64,000 nucleotides of DNA from Marsupella aquatica (taxonomy: Eukaryota; Marchantiophyta). Below, one piece after another: positions 1 to 12,600 of the stretch. A program made the translations under genes and the position numbers. Within the stretch, counting starts at the first letter, position 1. Each line of letters opens with the position of its first letter. The notes under the pieces are model-generated. The model was not told the DNA's origin. It saw only the letters and a list, made by a program, of their open reading frames with translations, and searched no databases. Location of the stretch: the NCBI GenBank assembly GCA_973895155.1, contig OZ316891.1, positions 26,784,001 through 26,848,000 of the forward strand. Reading direction: 5' to 3'.

Positions 1-1655
1 CTCTGATCTCTAAATAGTCCAAATGTTGAAGTACTTTTCTTCACTTCATCTCCTCCCCAAAAGTTGGTTATGGGGGCAATCATTGTTCCTACACTATCTG
101 ACATTGCTGCTGCAGTCTGCTGTATTTTGTCCATCTTACCTATATCTTGGATCGTGGTTTACCGATGCAGCAATGTGCTACTGTAACTCTGGAAGATTGA
201 GTCCGTCTTGAAGTCAAAGAGGAGCCATCAATATACGTCACTGCCCATCCTCAGTGAAACATCTCATCACCAGCCATGAAGCTTTGTTCTCAACAAAGAG
301 GAGCATCTTAGGAACACCTCAATTCCAAAGCCAGTCCACCCTTGTTGAACTTCAGGATATCTGCCTACGTAAAACATTCAATGACGGGCATCAGAGCGTC
401 TTGGGAAACTTTGCAAATTCCTCCTCAATCTTCCTGGGTCGTCGTTTTCTCAGCCAACGTGCGGTATGCCTAGTGCTGCAAGCAACGTTTGCCGGAATCA
501 GGACAGATGTCACCAACATAGAATAATCGACCACACTGATAGAATGAGGCCTTGAACAGCACGTTTGCTTAATTTTCAGAAAGAGAGTCGAGGTTGAACG
601 AATCCAGAAAAAGAAAGTTGAGTCATCAAGTCCAATCATTGGCCCGACAGACACCGAAAGTGAGCCTATCAACAACACCGACATCTAGCAAGTAAGAACT
701 TCACCACGATTCAAGCAAAAGGGCAGCATCTGCTTGACATTTCATGAAGCCAAGAGATAACAGCCTGTCTAATCCTCTACAATCCTCTCCAAAACTCAAT
801 CAAATTCAAATTCGTGCCTAAAGATGGGACCAGAGTAGAATCCAATGAAGTTCACGACAGTATCCTCCGAATTTCGAAGAACGAACAGACAGGAAACTAC
901 ATGGCCTGGTATTTTTCGGACACTCTAACGTCACAACGCAGAAGTCCATTTTGGTGCACAGTCATCAGCACAAGCACACAGCAGGGCCATGGAGAGCGAT
1001 GAACGAACCGGAGAAGTGAATACATCCGCAAAGCATTGTCTTCCAGAGGGGGGCGTGAAGACGGCTCTACCTCAAATTCCCGCAAGAGCCTTAAGCACAC
1101 CGAGCCAAACAACCCACAATTCACCCTCAACAGTTCCAGTTTCCTGACCAAAGAAGCACAATCTCTCTCTCAGGGCATCTCATGGCAGCAGCAGAATCCT
1201 GAATAATAATTGTGCACGAAGCTGATCAGCGAGTGAATGAATTGCCCGTCCAGAAGCCCAACTCTTGGAGCCAAGAAGGATGCACCGCAGCCGCAAACCT
1301 CTCGAGACACAGAAATCCGGAGACGATCCTGCTCTTCAGCAATCAGCAAGTTCCCGGAAGCGTATCTCTGGTATCTCTTTTGAGCAAAGGGTCTCAAAAG
1401 AGTAACCCAGTACACTGAAGAGGTCGAGAATTCGAGAGGGGATTCGTCTCGACTGAATTTCTCTCACCATAGCCCAGAGAGACGATCGATTTCATTCCCA
1501 GTCGAGAGAGAAACGGTCGAGGAGATTAGAAACTCTGTCGTTCTGCCGCGCATGCAGCTGCAGGGGATGACCGGGACCGGCCAGCCCGGTAGCGGCAGTG
1601 GGGTGTCGAGGACCGGCCGGTCCGGTTTCCGGTAGAGGCTGTTATCCCCCTCTTT
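1..1655. other. Intergenic, no gene recognised
   Basis: Only short open frames (under 100 codons) occur, on both strands, and none resembles a family I know. No splice-flanked coding blocks, tRNA or large repeat stands out. Confidence 0.5.
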
Positions 1656-1659
1656 TCCC

Positions 1660-2125
1660 AACCATGAAAACCGGAAAACGAGCTAGTCAGTTTACGTACC
1701 CCCATGAGAAGCTCCTTCCAAAATCCCCAACCATGGAAACGGGGCTAGTCATTCTCCCCATGAGAAGCTCCTTCCAAAATCCCCAACCATGGAAACCGGG
1801 CTAGTCATTTTTACAGACCCCCATGAGAAGCTCCTTCCAAAATTCCCAACCATGGAAACCGGAAAATGGGCGAGTCATTTTACGGACCCCCATGAGAAGC
1901 TCCTTCCAAAATCCCCAACCATGGAAATCACAAAACGGGCAAGTCATTTTATGGACCCCCATGAGAAGCTCCTTCCAAAATCCCCAACCATGGAAATAGG
2001 AAAACAGGCTAAATGTTTTATGGACCCACATGAGAAGCTCCTTCCAAAATCCCCAACCATGGAAATCAAAAACGGGTGAGTCATTTTATGGACCCCCATG
2101 AGAAGGCCCTTTCAAAATCCCTGAA
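1660..2125. repeat. 69-bp minisatellite, about 7 units
   Basis: A unit containing ATGAGAAGCTCCTTCCAAAA followed by TCCCCAACCATGGAAA recurs. Units start (at ATGAGAAG) at 1703, 1760, 1823, 1892, 1961, 2030 and 2098, so the spacing settles from 57 and 63 to 69, 69, 69 and 68 bp. The last units are the most regular, while the first are shortened and the final one decays. The open frames here on both strands come from the repeat, since 69 is a multiple of three, and are not evidence of a gene. The reverse complement of the core recurs singly near 43290-43330 and 46785-46825. Confidence 0.9.
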
Positions 2126-2129
2126 AGTG

Positions 2130-3900
2130 GTTGCAGTTACATCATTCAACACAAGAACCAAACATAACTATTTGTGTTTTGAGGCAAGGCAAAGAAAACA
2201 CTTAGATCCCATAAATATAAAAACAATGAAAAATTGAAAAGTTACACTTCAAATAAATAAATAAAACAGAGTAAAAAAAATTAACCTTTGGATGGGTTGT
2301 CATTAATATGTCAGTGTTTTTTGGTAAATTGCTTGAATTTTCTATTTAATTGACAAACTTTTGAAATAACCATGGGTAAAAAGAAACTGTTCGGCTTCTA
2401 TGATACCGTAAGAGACTCTTTGGTTAGAAACCAATTCATTACCATGGATAGAGGAATACCAAGGGAATGTAAGAAACCATTAGGTTACCACGTAAAAAAA
2501 AACTGGGTTACTTTAACATTTTGCATGGAGTACATAAAATGCTACCCAGAATAGTCTCCTCTTTTGTCTTCTCATCTCCAACTCCAGCCTATTCCAACAT
2601 GAAACTCTTCACCTCTCCAACTTGTTGATTCACGTCTAACTTACATAACCAAGGGGTCATCAAACTATTTTTCTATTCTTGGTACCATTTTCAGCTCCAC
2701 AAGTCTGTGCTACTAGTTTTTAAACAACAACTCATGGGAATGAAGCCCGGTATGAAGGCACCCCGAGCCCTGCCCGAGCATTAAGCACCCTGGTCGTCTG
2801 GGGATGGCAGGGCCTGCCCACCCGGCCCATGTAGGGGCTCTAGCTGTTGCATGCCCTAACTGCAGGTTGCAGCCAAACTTCCCCTTCCACACTACACACC
2901 TCGCCCGACCCCACAACTAGGGTATTACTCAGAACTCAGGACAGCCATAGCTAGAGATTGCGCCTCCCCCCCCCCCCCCAATTCCTCATAGCTTGAAGGT
3001 TGAAGCTGCACAACACAAGTTTGGAGGCTGCTGCTTGCTTGGACCCTGCCATACCTGCTGCCATAGCTTGCTATATAGGAGACTTTAATCTCCCCTTTTC
3101 TCCTTGGCCATGGGAGCCCAGAATAGTTTGACAATGTCAATTTAAAACACAAGGACCATTTCTGAACACAAGGTTGTGCTCAAACCTCTAATACAAGGCC
3201 CAGGATGTACTATTCAAATAGAACACCCCAATGGTCCCTCAAATACAAGGCCCGGGATGTACTATTCAAATAGAACACCCCAATGGTCCACTGGGTGTTC
3301 TCTCTAGCCTCTTTGATTTGATATTGTCTACTTGGTTTTGTTGCATCATTCGATCATGGAATGATTGCAAATGAATGCAAACATCTCTTGTTACAAGAAA
3401 CTACAATTTTGAAATTTTAGAATGCCACATGTTTCTAAGTGTTATGATTGTTTGGCAGGGGTTTGCCAGAATATCTATTTGGGAATTGGAGATGACATCT
3501 CTATTAATGATGAAGATTATCCATGTCTAGCAGATTTTCCTCTCAAGAATCTAGGTCTGACCTGGAGCTGGACTCATTCAGTGATTTGGAAGCTAGAGTA
3601 CTTGATAATCCTACTGATGTGGATAGGAAACCAGACAGATTTTTGGAGTTGCATGCCATTCTAGAAAGCTCCAATCCACAGAAAGTTTGTGTAAAAATGA
3701 CATGGTAGAAAACCTTTCAGGCAGACTGATGATTATGATGGATCAAGGACCTTTCTTTAATGTAGGTTGCATGATAAAGGACACCCTTTTTTTCTTAACC
3801 TGTGGCTGAATGTGCAAACCCATGTATTCAATTGGCAGCATGCTTGGACAGGTTGGGGCATTCTTGAAACAGGGTGTGTTTTAATCATTGCACATTGCTC
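2130..3900. other. Intergenic, no gene recognised
   Basis: Contains a 13-base poly-C run near 2967-2979 and the tandem duplication at 3189-3292. From about 3470 to 3720 there are two overlapping open frames in two phases with acidic, RT-connection-like composition. They could be a further decayed part of the gypsy element that follows, but I cannot place them in a domain. Confidence 0.4.
3189..3292. repeat. 52-bp tandem duplication
   Basis: Two nearly identical copies of a segment beginning ATACAAGGCCC start at 3191 and 3243. A short related stretch (ACACAAGG followed by GGGTGCACTATTTGAA) appears near 56150-56200, so the unit is probably part of a dispersed repeat. Confidence 0.75.
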
Positions 3901-3939
3901 GATGTGACCCCTGCCAACGACAAGGAAGACCAGGACCCT

Positions 3940-4870
3940 CCTCCCGACATCCATTGGTGCCCATCCTTTCCCTTGCACCATTTGAAAATGGGGAGTAGAA
4001 TTTATTGGACCCTTTACCCCCATCACACGAAGAGGAAGGAAGCGGTGTATCATTTTGGCCACTGACTATGCCACCAAGTGGGAGGCCAGAGCCACTGCCA
4101 AGGATGATGCCAATACCACTATACGGTTCTTGTACAAATAGATTTTTACACGGTTTGGGCCACCACTAGAGCTAGTGAGTGATAGAGTCACTCACTTTCT
4201 TAATCATACGATTGAGCGGTTGACTGAGAACTACTTGATCACATATCGGAAGACCACCCCCTACCATCCCATGCAAATGGGTTGACTGAGCGAGTCAACG
4301 GGATCATGGGAAAAACTCTCAACAAAATGGTGCCAGCTCACAAAACTGATTGGGACTTGAAGTTGGTGGCTGCTACGTATGCTTACAATTTGGTCCCTAC
4401 ACAAAACCGCCACTGGCCACACTCCATACTTTCTTGTGTTTGGCCAGAACTCTTTGGTGCTAGTGGAGTTGGAGGTGCCCACCATCAGAATCTTGATCTG
4501 GGAGAGGGAAGGGGAAGAAAGGAGTGTAGCGGCCCGGATCCATCAATTGGAGGAATTGACAAGACACCCCAGCAAGACACGAGACAGGCCTTGCAGCTGA
4601 CTGATCAACAACAAGCCACGCAAAAATTGCATTATGATATGATGCTCATCTCAGACGTATGACCATTGAGGAGGGAATTCAGTGTTGCTCTATGATAGTC
4701 GGTTATGCATTTACCCATTAAATTACACACACGATGGATGGGGCTGTACGTAGTTGACATCAAGCCGAATGGATCAGTTCAGCTTAAGACTATGGAGGGG
4801 CAATTACTCAACACGCGGATCAATCTAGAACACCTTAAGAAGTACTACATGGAAGAAGAGTATGTTGCTT
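3940..4870 (+). pseudogene. Decayed Ty3/gypsy retrotransposon integrase
   Basis: Read across three frames, this resembles the end of a Ty3/gypsy polyprotein. In order: a core start like APFEKWGVEFIGP (about 3975-4015); ATDYATKWEARAT (about 4060-4100), the usual first catalytic Asp block; FTRFGPPLELVSDR (about 4145-4190), the second Asp block; YHPMQMG then LTERVNGIM (about 4262-4310), the usual third acidic block, with the Glu kept in the second phase; and a C-terminal part with KLHTRWMG and NGSVQL (about 4720-4790) ending near NLEHLKKYYM. The frame breaks several times and has internal stops, for instance near 4140. The family is clear from the order of blocks. No LTRs could be assigned. It is a dead fragment. 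Confidence 0.75.
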
Positions 4871-4959
4871 GCAAGGGCACTTCACAATTAAGAGAGGAGT
4901 TATGTGACGGGGCCATGCCCCCCCAAAATGATCTTAGGGTGTATTGGTGACACACAAAT

Positions 4960-6540
4960 GTAAATAAGTAGATTCGTGGCATGCATTTTTGTTGTTTTTC
5001 CTTCACTACTCGTTGGAGAAGGTTTGTGTAAAACAGAAGCGGAGGGTTGGTTCTTATGCTTTTTTGAAGTTTTAGTTAGCGGCCAACCCAATGGAACAGA
5101 GGAGGGCGGCCACTGGTGGGTGCAAGAAGAGGCACATGTTTGCCTAATGATCCTCCTGAGGGGGATTATCTTATTTATTTATTGTGTTTGTCAATGGCCC
5201 TTATAGCCGGGAGGAAATTTTGTGAAGTGGCCATCATGGAGGGAGGAGATGGCCATTGGTGGGCAGGCCAGCAGTGTGGGCCATCCATACGGACATTGGC
5301 CATACAGAGATGAAAATTTTGAGCATCTCAGCATCAGGAGTTTATAGTCTTGGTTGGAAAGAGCTCCCCAAGTTGAATCCAAACAAGGCAAGGCACGTCC
5401 CAAACGGAGTTGCGATGAATGAGATATGGATTAGAGCGTTTTGGTGAAAATTCGAGTTTCAGTACTGTACAGACGTCCATACATCATACAGGTGAGTGAC
5501 CCTGGCCAACCCCGGCATGATGCCATGGCCAGCAGCCTCCGCCATAATTCCTTGGGGGGTGGTTGTGACCGTACAAACGAAATACAGGTGATTGTTGTTG
5601 AGGTAAAACTTGAACTCGATAAACCATATTTCGGTTGTTTAAAGTCCGTTTTGGGAGCTATTTTGGGGGTTGCGATCAAGACAGCGGTGGCCATCCAGAA
5701 AACTTATGCTTTGGACAATTCTTGAGGCCAAGGTAGTGACAGGCGGAGGCGGCCATGTAGTAGGAAGGCAGGCCATGGCGTAGATAGGAATTAGTTCAGG
5801 TTTCACCTAGTTGTAGTGGTGGCCGGCGAAGGCACCATTGGCTGCCTATTGGTAGCAATAGGGGTTAGCAAAGCATGTGTGTGCCTCATGTGTTAGGAAA
5901 TATTTAGGTTAGCAACAACGCTAGAGGGTGGCGGCACTTAATCAAGTTGTTTTGGGATTAACATTCAACGAGAATAGAAAAATAATCAATTCGGAGTAGT
6001 GAGGTGTTCATTATCCCATGAGGCAGAAATTGGGTAGACGACAAGAGGCCGGGGTGCCCATACAATGTGTTACATTGGCTACCAAAAGATATAGATTCAA
6101 ATGGTTAATTTTCACTAATTTTTGTGTGATGTTGTCTTGTTTTTCCATAATTGTGTTCTTCTCCTAGAATGATTGTGTAGAAAAACTTACACCGTTTGGT
6201 TGGCCCTTTGAGTGGGAGTGGTGACAACACTCTGCCAAAGGCCAGTAAGAGCATGAACATGACAGTCCACAAAACTTGCTCAAAAATGTTGAACATGTGT
6301 ATATTCGATAGAATTAATTAAAAAATATATTTCTAGGAACTAAAATGAATCTATTCATCCTTGTTAGGAAATTAATTGAGATAGAATCCCTTCACTTCCC
6401 CATCATATGATACAAAACAATTATTAGTAGAAAAAAATGGTATAAGATAATCATTTGATAAACAAATGACACATATCTCATGTATTAGATTTGTGCTTGT
6501 ATTTTATTGCATAATTATGTCCTTAATGTTGAAGATTCTA
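4960..6540. other. Intergenic, no gene recognised
   Basis: Moderately GC-rich up to about 6000 with several short open frames but no recognisable protein. It may be the non-coding 3' remainder of the gypsy relic. Repeated GGCGGCCA/GGCCA-rich words occur but form no clear array. Confidence 0.35.
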
Positions 6541-7066
6541 AGTTATAGTTTAGGTAACTAAAGTATATTATATTTATAATTAATATTCTTTAATACTTTA
6601 ATATTTTTTCTTAATGATTTATTTAATATTTTTAGATAATTTCTATTTTTAATTTAATTAAATTAATAAATGTTCTAGATGAAATAAAAAATAAAAAAAT
6701 TCTAACCAAATATAAATATTTTCTAATTGACTTAATTAAATTAATAAATATTCTAAATAAAATTAAATAATTTTTATAAAATGATAGATATAAAAAAGTT
6801 TTTGTGACAAAATGTTTAAAGTTGTGAATAATGTGACAAGTTTTACATTGTGAATACTCTCAATCAAATAGTGTAATTTCATGAGTGAATGAGTTAAAAT
6901 AGCTCTCTTGTAATTGCCGAACCATATTAGTTATATTCAAAAATTTAATAAAAGCAAATTATGAATACTCCTAAAACATTTCAGCTCTTTTGTAATTGCC
7001 CAACTATATTAGTTATATTCAAAATTTTAATAAAATGAAACTATGAATACTATTCTTGGAAAAGAA
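6540..7066. repeat. AT-rich stretch with 82-bp tandem duplication
   Basis: The stretch is very AT-rich. From 6901 a segment beginning AGCTCTCTTGTAATTGCC is repeated from 6983, an 82-bp period with scattered differences. No coding signal is visible. Confidence 0.7.
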
Positions 7067-7147
7067 CACATTGTCCACAAAGGGAGGTCAGGAAAATTGG
7101 GCTATCTCCACAACTCTTTCTAAACCAAATATGAACTCTACACGACC

Positions 7148-7450
7148 AGCTCGCTTTGGTCAGGTGGCCAGGGGATGAGTCTAGAACCAAGAGGTTCCAG
7201 GTTCAATCCCCCCACATGCAGAGGAGGGTGTGGAAGGTATGTGTGTGCCGTGAATGGGGCGTAGTGATCCTCAACCCCCGGCTCACCCCCGGCTGGCCGG
7301 CTTTGATGGCCTGGTTCAACCCTCTCTCCCTCCTGGTCTCAAGTCCCTATTGGATCCCTGGGTATTGTCCCCCCTTGTGGATTACCTAGTGTGGTGCATA
7401 CTCCAAAGTAGAACATATATCCCATTTTGGTCGGGTCTACTAAGGCAAAA
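7148..7450 (+). mobile_element. Possible tRNA-derived SINE
   Basis: TTGGTCAGGTGGCC (about 7156-7169) resembles a tRNA D-arm/A box. GGTTCAATCCC (about 7199-7209) resembles a B box, except that A replaces G in GGTTCGA. Their spacing of about 43 nt suits an RNA polymerase III internal promoter. The stretch between does not fold into a good tRNA that I can see, and a longer non-tRNA body follows. I see no poly-A tail or target duplication that fixes the end, so both borders are guesses. Confidence 0.35.
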
Positions 7451-7510
7451 AACAATAAACATTGGATGGGTCTACTTTTGACTTCCAAGGTAAAAAATAC
7501 AAAGGCTACT

Positions 7511-7665
7511 CCTCCCCACTCATCTGCTACTCAATTTGTGCTGGCTCTTCCTCCCCACTCATCTGCTACACATTTTGTGCAGGCTCTTCCTCCCCACTCA
7601 TCTGCCATTCATTTTGTGCTGGCTCTTCCTCCCCACTCATTTTGTGCTAGCTGTTCCTCCCTGCC
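7511..7665. repeat. 39-bp tandem repeat, about 3.7 units
   Basis: Units starting CCTCCCCACTCAT begin at 7511, 7550, 7589 and 7628, exactly 39 bp apart, and the last is truncated. Because 39 is a multiple of three, all frames stay open across it, which explains the overlapping open frames here. Confidence 0.9.
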
Positions 7666-8264
7666 TCAGTCAGCTTGCTCAGATTTTGTCAGCTCACGCT
7701 TGTACAACTTTCAAAGTAATAATCATTCCCTGTCGGTGATGGTAAGTTATGAAGAGTATGATTATACAGGCTGCTGGAGCTGCCTGAGCACTACAACAAT
7801 ACCTGCAAAATGGTAGGCAGGCAGACCACTTTGAGGAGTCGAGCTGAGAAGCATATATTTCTCCTCCAGCGGAAAGTAACTTAGCAGTAACAGATGACCA
7901 TCTAGAAAGTGTCCTGGTGATGCAATGGGATACCTTGTCACAAAATAATGAGTCTGGATTAGTAGAAAATAGTTTGGGCTTTGGGGAAAGTGGAAACATT
8001 CAAGACGAGCAAGGTTTGCAATCCAATCACGAGAAAAGAAGGGTAGTAAGCCGCACACGTGACGATGACCTGACTTGATATAAGAGGCCTACCATAGTGC
8101 TAGCTCTGCCCCTTTCCCAGAGAATCTGAACAGGGATAGACTGGGAAATCTAGATGAACAAAGTCTACGAAATACACCGTCACTAGTAATAGATTATTCC
8201 TTCGCGATCTCGTAAAGTGTCACTCAGAGTACCACACGTACCACCAGTTATTCGGGATCTCGGT

Positions 8265-8729
8265 ATGACATACTCATCGACTGTTCGCAGTTTGGCACCC
8301 GTTGTGCACGTGGAACACGTGAAGGACAGCGCAAGATATATGTTAGTAATAAACTCAGGAAGAATATTAGAAAGTTCATTAACAAAATCAACAAATTTCG
8401 CTCGTGAATTTCAATCTGTCACATGTTGGTCAGTGGAGCATGCCTGCACTAGATCACAAAATCTAAGGACAACTGAAGCCCCCGCTGAAGCCTTGTATCT
8501 CGAGCAGCTTCAGTCTAGAGTTACTCACTTGCGTGCAGACTACGGTAATGCAAAACTTCGGGCTACGGATCGAGAGCATGAAGTCAGTGGTTGGCGCCCA
8601 GAGTTTAAACATGGACAACACTGTCACACCCATCTTCCATACTCGCTTCCATACCCCTACGTACAGAACGTTGAGCAAAGACTGATGGATGGACACTCAA
8701 AAGTGAGACCTTTCCAAATTGACCTCTGA
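8265..8729 (+). CDS. Hypothetical open frame, unrecognised
   Basis: An open frame with its first ATG at 8265 gives about 154 residues. I do not recognise it; it has no signal peptide, membrane segment or catalytic motif that I can name. Just upstream, about 7770-8080 in a different phase reads as low-complexity-free, coding-like sequence (acidic and Ser-rich, with one internal stop), preceded by a plausible splice acceptor TATACAG near 7770. The two could be exons or remnants of one unknown gene. Equally, the frame could be chance. Confidence 0.22.
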   Translation: MTYSSTVRSLAPVVHVEHVKDSARYMLVINSGRILESSLTKSTNFAREFQSVTCWSVEHACTRSQNLRTTEAPAEALYLEQLQSRVTHLRADYGNAKLRATDREHEVSGWRPEFKHGQHCHTHLPYSLPYPYVQNVEQRLMDGHSKVRPFQIDL

Positions 8730-9134
8730 CGATGGAGTGCATCGATATGATCTATGTACCTCGTCCAGAACTCTGTATTGAACATTCAGTATAGAAAAAA
8801 AGGCTGTTCTAATTCAGAAAGGAATAATTTAAGTTGTACTAGTTGTACAGTGTGATCGAGTAAGTCCTGAACAGACCAAGTGATCGTGTGCTTGGAGATA
8901 TACTCAATTGGTTGTTTATTTACTCTCGTACCAACGCGTACTGCAAGTATATGTAGGACCGGGACCATTATGCAGGACTTCAGGCTTCGCAATTCTGCAG
9001 GCCTCTATAATTATCCCGGTCCAGTCCCAGTGAGTTTCTTTTTTTAAAGGTATGCTACATGTATATGACTAATGGCAATGAGAAGCTAGGAATTGGGGTC
9101 TAGGTTTCTAGACTGAATCCTCTACTAGATGACT
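8730..9134. other. Intergenic, no gene recognised
   Basis: No coding block or repeat of note; contains a minus-strand 68-codon open frame without recognisable features. Confidence 0.35.
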
Positions 9135-9137
9135 CTC

Positions 9138-9250
9138 GGGCCCCACCAAAATTAATGTGAATGGAAAGAAAGATGAGACCAAAATTAATGTGAACGGAAA
9201 GAAGGATGAGACCCCACCAAAATTAATGTGAATGGAAAGAAGGATGAGAT
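9138..9250. repeat. Short tandem repeat, 3 units
   Basis: Three copies of a block reading ACCAAAATTAATGTGAA then GGAAAGAA and a GATGAGA tail. The first and third copies carry a leading CCCCACC that the middle one lacks. Confidence 0.8.
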
Positions 9251-9384
9251 ATTAAGTATGTCAAATGATGACATGATAGTTTTGTCATCATTTCTATTCA
9301 CATTCAAAGAGCTATCATGCATTCAGGCTGTCCAAGTAATAAAGGGCAATCAAAAGTGCTACGCCATGACCCTAGACTCTAGAT

Positions 9385-9651
9385 ATGAATCTGATTGAGG
9401 GTATAATTGAAAGCGAGAATGCAGACAAGAAAGCAAGGATAGAAGAAGATGACTGCAAAATAGTATCGAATCCTTTTCCACCCACTAGGGTTTTAGTTCT
9501 TAGCTTCTTTGTTGACGTTTTGTTGTTGGGACTCCTTGGCCTGATGGGACTCTTGGGTTTTGTCCTTTTCACTCCCTTTATTGGGTCGTTTTACCTCTTT
9601 GTGGGTTCTTTTGACTATGATATACATGGTAATCAGGCTAGTATTGTATAG
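9385..9651 (+). CDS. Hypothetical small membrane-like protein
   Basis: An ATG-started frame of 88 codons. Residues about 35-75 are strongly hydrophobic (runs of Leu, Gly and Phe such as LLGLLGLMGLLGF), enough for one or two membrane segments, after a charged N-terminal third. No homologue is recognised, and such short frames arise by chance in a window of this size. Confidence 0.15.
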   Translation: MNLIEGIIESENADKKARIEEDDCKIVSNPFPPTRVLVLSFFVDVLLLGLLGLMGLLGFVLFTPFIGSFYLFVGSFDYDIHGNQASIV

Positions 9652-9659
9652 TTACAGTT

Positions 9660-12600
9660 GTACTGGACATGACGTCAGCTGCTTGGATATCAGTCGAGTC
9701 CTGCAGTCGTCAGTAAAACGAATGATAAGTAAGCTGATAATGATATGCATGGAGGGCCTCCAGTACAGTAGTAAAGCGTCACCTTCATCGTACAATAGCC
9801 CTCATCATTACATCATTAGTCTAGATTGAGATTCATAATCACGGTTTTCAACTCAGAAGACGACCAATCTTCCGTCTGAGGCGACTGTGACAGCACTCTG
9901 GAGAAGCAGACCAGTGTGGTAGTCGCGTCTTTCCGTTAGCTAGAGTCGCGCCGTGTGGGCAGGTGGACGAGGACGACAGTGTGACATTGCTTTGCAGAAA
10001 GCATATCACAGCAGCATCTTGTGAGGCGGTCTGATCTGGATGTAGACTAGATCATTCAGTACACTATCACGGGTAGTATTGTGCATCGTGTTGGTCGGGT
10101 TTGATATTCGACCAGATGAATCATTACTGTGGGATCGATGATACCAGTTCGTTTAGCTCACAAGTCGTACCCAGGGTCAGTACAGCTGAGCTGGGGATTA
10201 ATTCGAGAGTGTTGCATGCATACGGTGGAATCATTGTTTATATTTAAACTAGATCATCAATGTGTCTCGACTTTAATTTCTTACAGATCACCGGTACCAC
10301 ACCTTGTTTCTCCATCCCTCCGTGGGTGTGCCAAATAGTACAAGTCCGGACGATCCATCTCTGGCTTCGTAAGGATCTATCTATCTAGCTATATTGGTCG
10401 ATTCTCAACCAGCCTTAAGTTGAAGAGATGGACGATCCAAGTATCAATCCCTCTGGATTTATTCATAAACTATACACGGAGCCACCGGTAGGCAGTACTC
10501 ATCTCCTATATGCTGCAGAGTCGTACCGAATTCAAGGCATGTTTTGTTAGATCTTTGGAGTGATCAGTGAGCTCTTCAGCGAACCTAAACATGATAGGTC
10601 TTATGTCCTACGTCAAGCATTCAAATTAGATAAATACATAATTGGCCGATCCAGGCATTTTGAGTTATATCAGTGCATCGATCAATCTGGGCAAAATTTC
10701 TGTCAGATCATGTCTTCATTAGCTTTTTCTGTCAGATTTCAGCATTTATCAATGACCACAGAGGCTATCAATGGCCACAGAGGCTAATGTAACGTCTTCA
10801 GTACTACTCCATATTGGAGTGCAGTTATTGGAGGCTTCGCTACCTGTCTAACTCGATCAAACTGCGTAGAAATGTCGATACACCTAAGTGCGCTTCCTGA
10901 AACCCAAGGCTGAGATTTGCCACTTCGAACAACTTTAATTCGCGCGGCTTACTAACAGACACTGAGAAGCAATTTGCTCAGAAACTCTCTCACCTCCACA
11001 TACATCAGCAAGGGGGAGAATTTTATCTCATGAACACAGAGTTTCCTGTGAGACTGTTGGGATCTGGCAATCTCTCACTCACTGCAGCCCCCGCTTCCCC
11101 ACCAGAATATATGGTATATGGAGAGAAAGATTGTCTATTGGTATAGAAAGCTTTCTGCCCTGAGAGAACCCGGATTGATGTCTTTGGAGCTCTGGGGCAT
11201 CTTTAAAAGGTACAAACCTCACATAAATCGCCTAGAACTTTTGAGGATTCTCACAAATGCTGAGAATACTATCAGGAGGCCTCAAAACCTCACAATTGCT
11301 GCCTTTTGTGTTGGTTATAATGTTTAACCTTAACTTTTCTCAAAAGCTTGGGTGAATTATTATTACTTTAATTTCTTACCTAATTATTTTGTGTAGCCTG
11401 CTTATTGCCACGGCTTAAGGTCACTATTTATGACTAAGATTCCAATGAACTCCTTTTGTGTTGTGTCTGAACGAGAGAATTAAATAATATGAAATATGGA
11501 TTTTGAGACGCGTTATTGTATTGCCGTCTTGGCATAGTTATTTAAGTGTGAGAAAAGGTTAGTCAAGTCTCATAAATTCTTGGGACTATCCGCCGTTCCA
11601 CCCAGACCTGCTGTTACTTGTCACAAATGCTCCAAAATAGTGCAGAACACACATTCTAGTACTTGCATCGGCATGTGTGATAAAGGTTAGTAGTCGCTCA
11701 TAAATACTTCTCGACTGTGGACTCTACAGTACAAATAATGTCGCAAGGCCGTAAGGTTCTTTTGCTGGGATTTCCAGCCACCCACCACTGGAACAGCGTC
11801 GATCCCATAAAACGTACTCCGTGACAGATAAAATACTGATATCTCTTTCAAAGAATTCAAAGGTACTCGCTGGCACGACGTGTATCTTTCATTTGAAGAA
11901 ACACAATTTCATCTCAGGTCGAGACGAGGCCATAAGTTGCTGGACGACCAAGCGAAACAACTCAGAATGTTAAAGCTCAGGTCGTTGACTGGCTAGCATT
12001 CAACGTTCTGCTACACGGACTCCTCTCAGAGCTTAGCTTAGAGTACCAGAATACCCGGGTGATCAGCTCGCAAAGCAATGATGGCAAAACCCAAGACATG
12101 CATGAATGACCACGCCAATCAATCCATCACAAAATAGAAGGCATCTTGGAGACATGATTGGACATGATTATTTATTTGTGTGGAAAGGTCTCCAGGGCGT
12201 GTCTGCGATTGAAGTCGCTGTTAATTCCAAGCTAGCAAAATAGAACGAACAGTCTTCCATTTGTTGAATTAAGTAATAAGTACAAACAATTTATGTATGA
12301 CAATTGTTCCACTGACCGTACACGAGCCTAGGTTGGTCCTTTCAGGCAGCCAGCGAGCGAGCTGCTGCTGGTCGTGACTTAATTGCTTCCTTGCTAACCA
12401 GCCGTTCTTCTTGTTCTCGTCGTATAATTCAGGGGACATACGTCCATGCCCCCCCGATTATTCACAAGAGTGCTGCAATGGCATAAATCAGAGCTGTCTA
12501 CTTACCGTTCGAGAGAATATTATACTGGATTGATAAGGAACACTGCGAATAGACTATGGGTATGAAGAGATATGTCTAGTGTCAAACTGGCAGGAAATAT

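Noticed and set aside
1801-2079. Repeat-containing protein encoded by the minisatellite (either strand)
   Set aside because: A unit length divisible by three keeps frames open on both strands; no promoter, conserved start or homologue.
7156-7210. A tRNA gene
   Set aside because: A- and B-box-like words exist, but no acceptor stem or anticodon arm closes around them; at best a SINE head.
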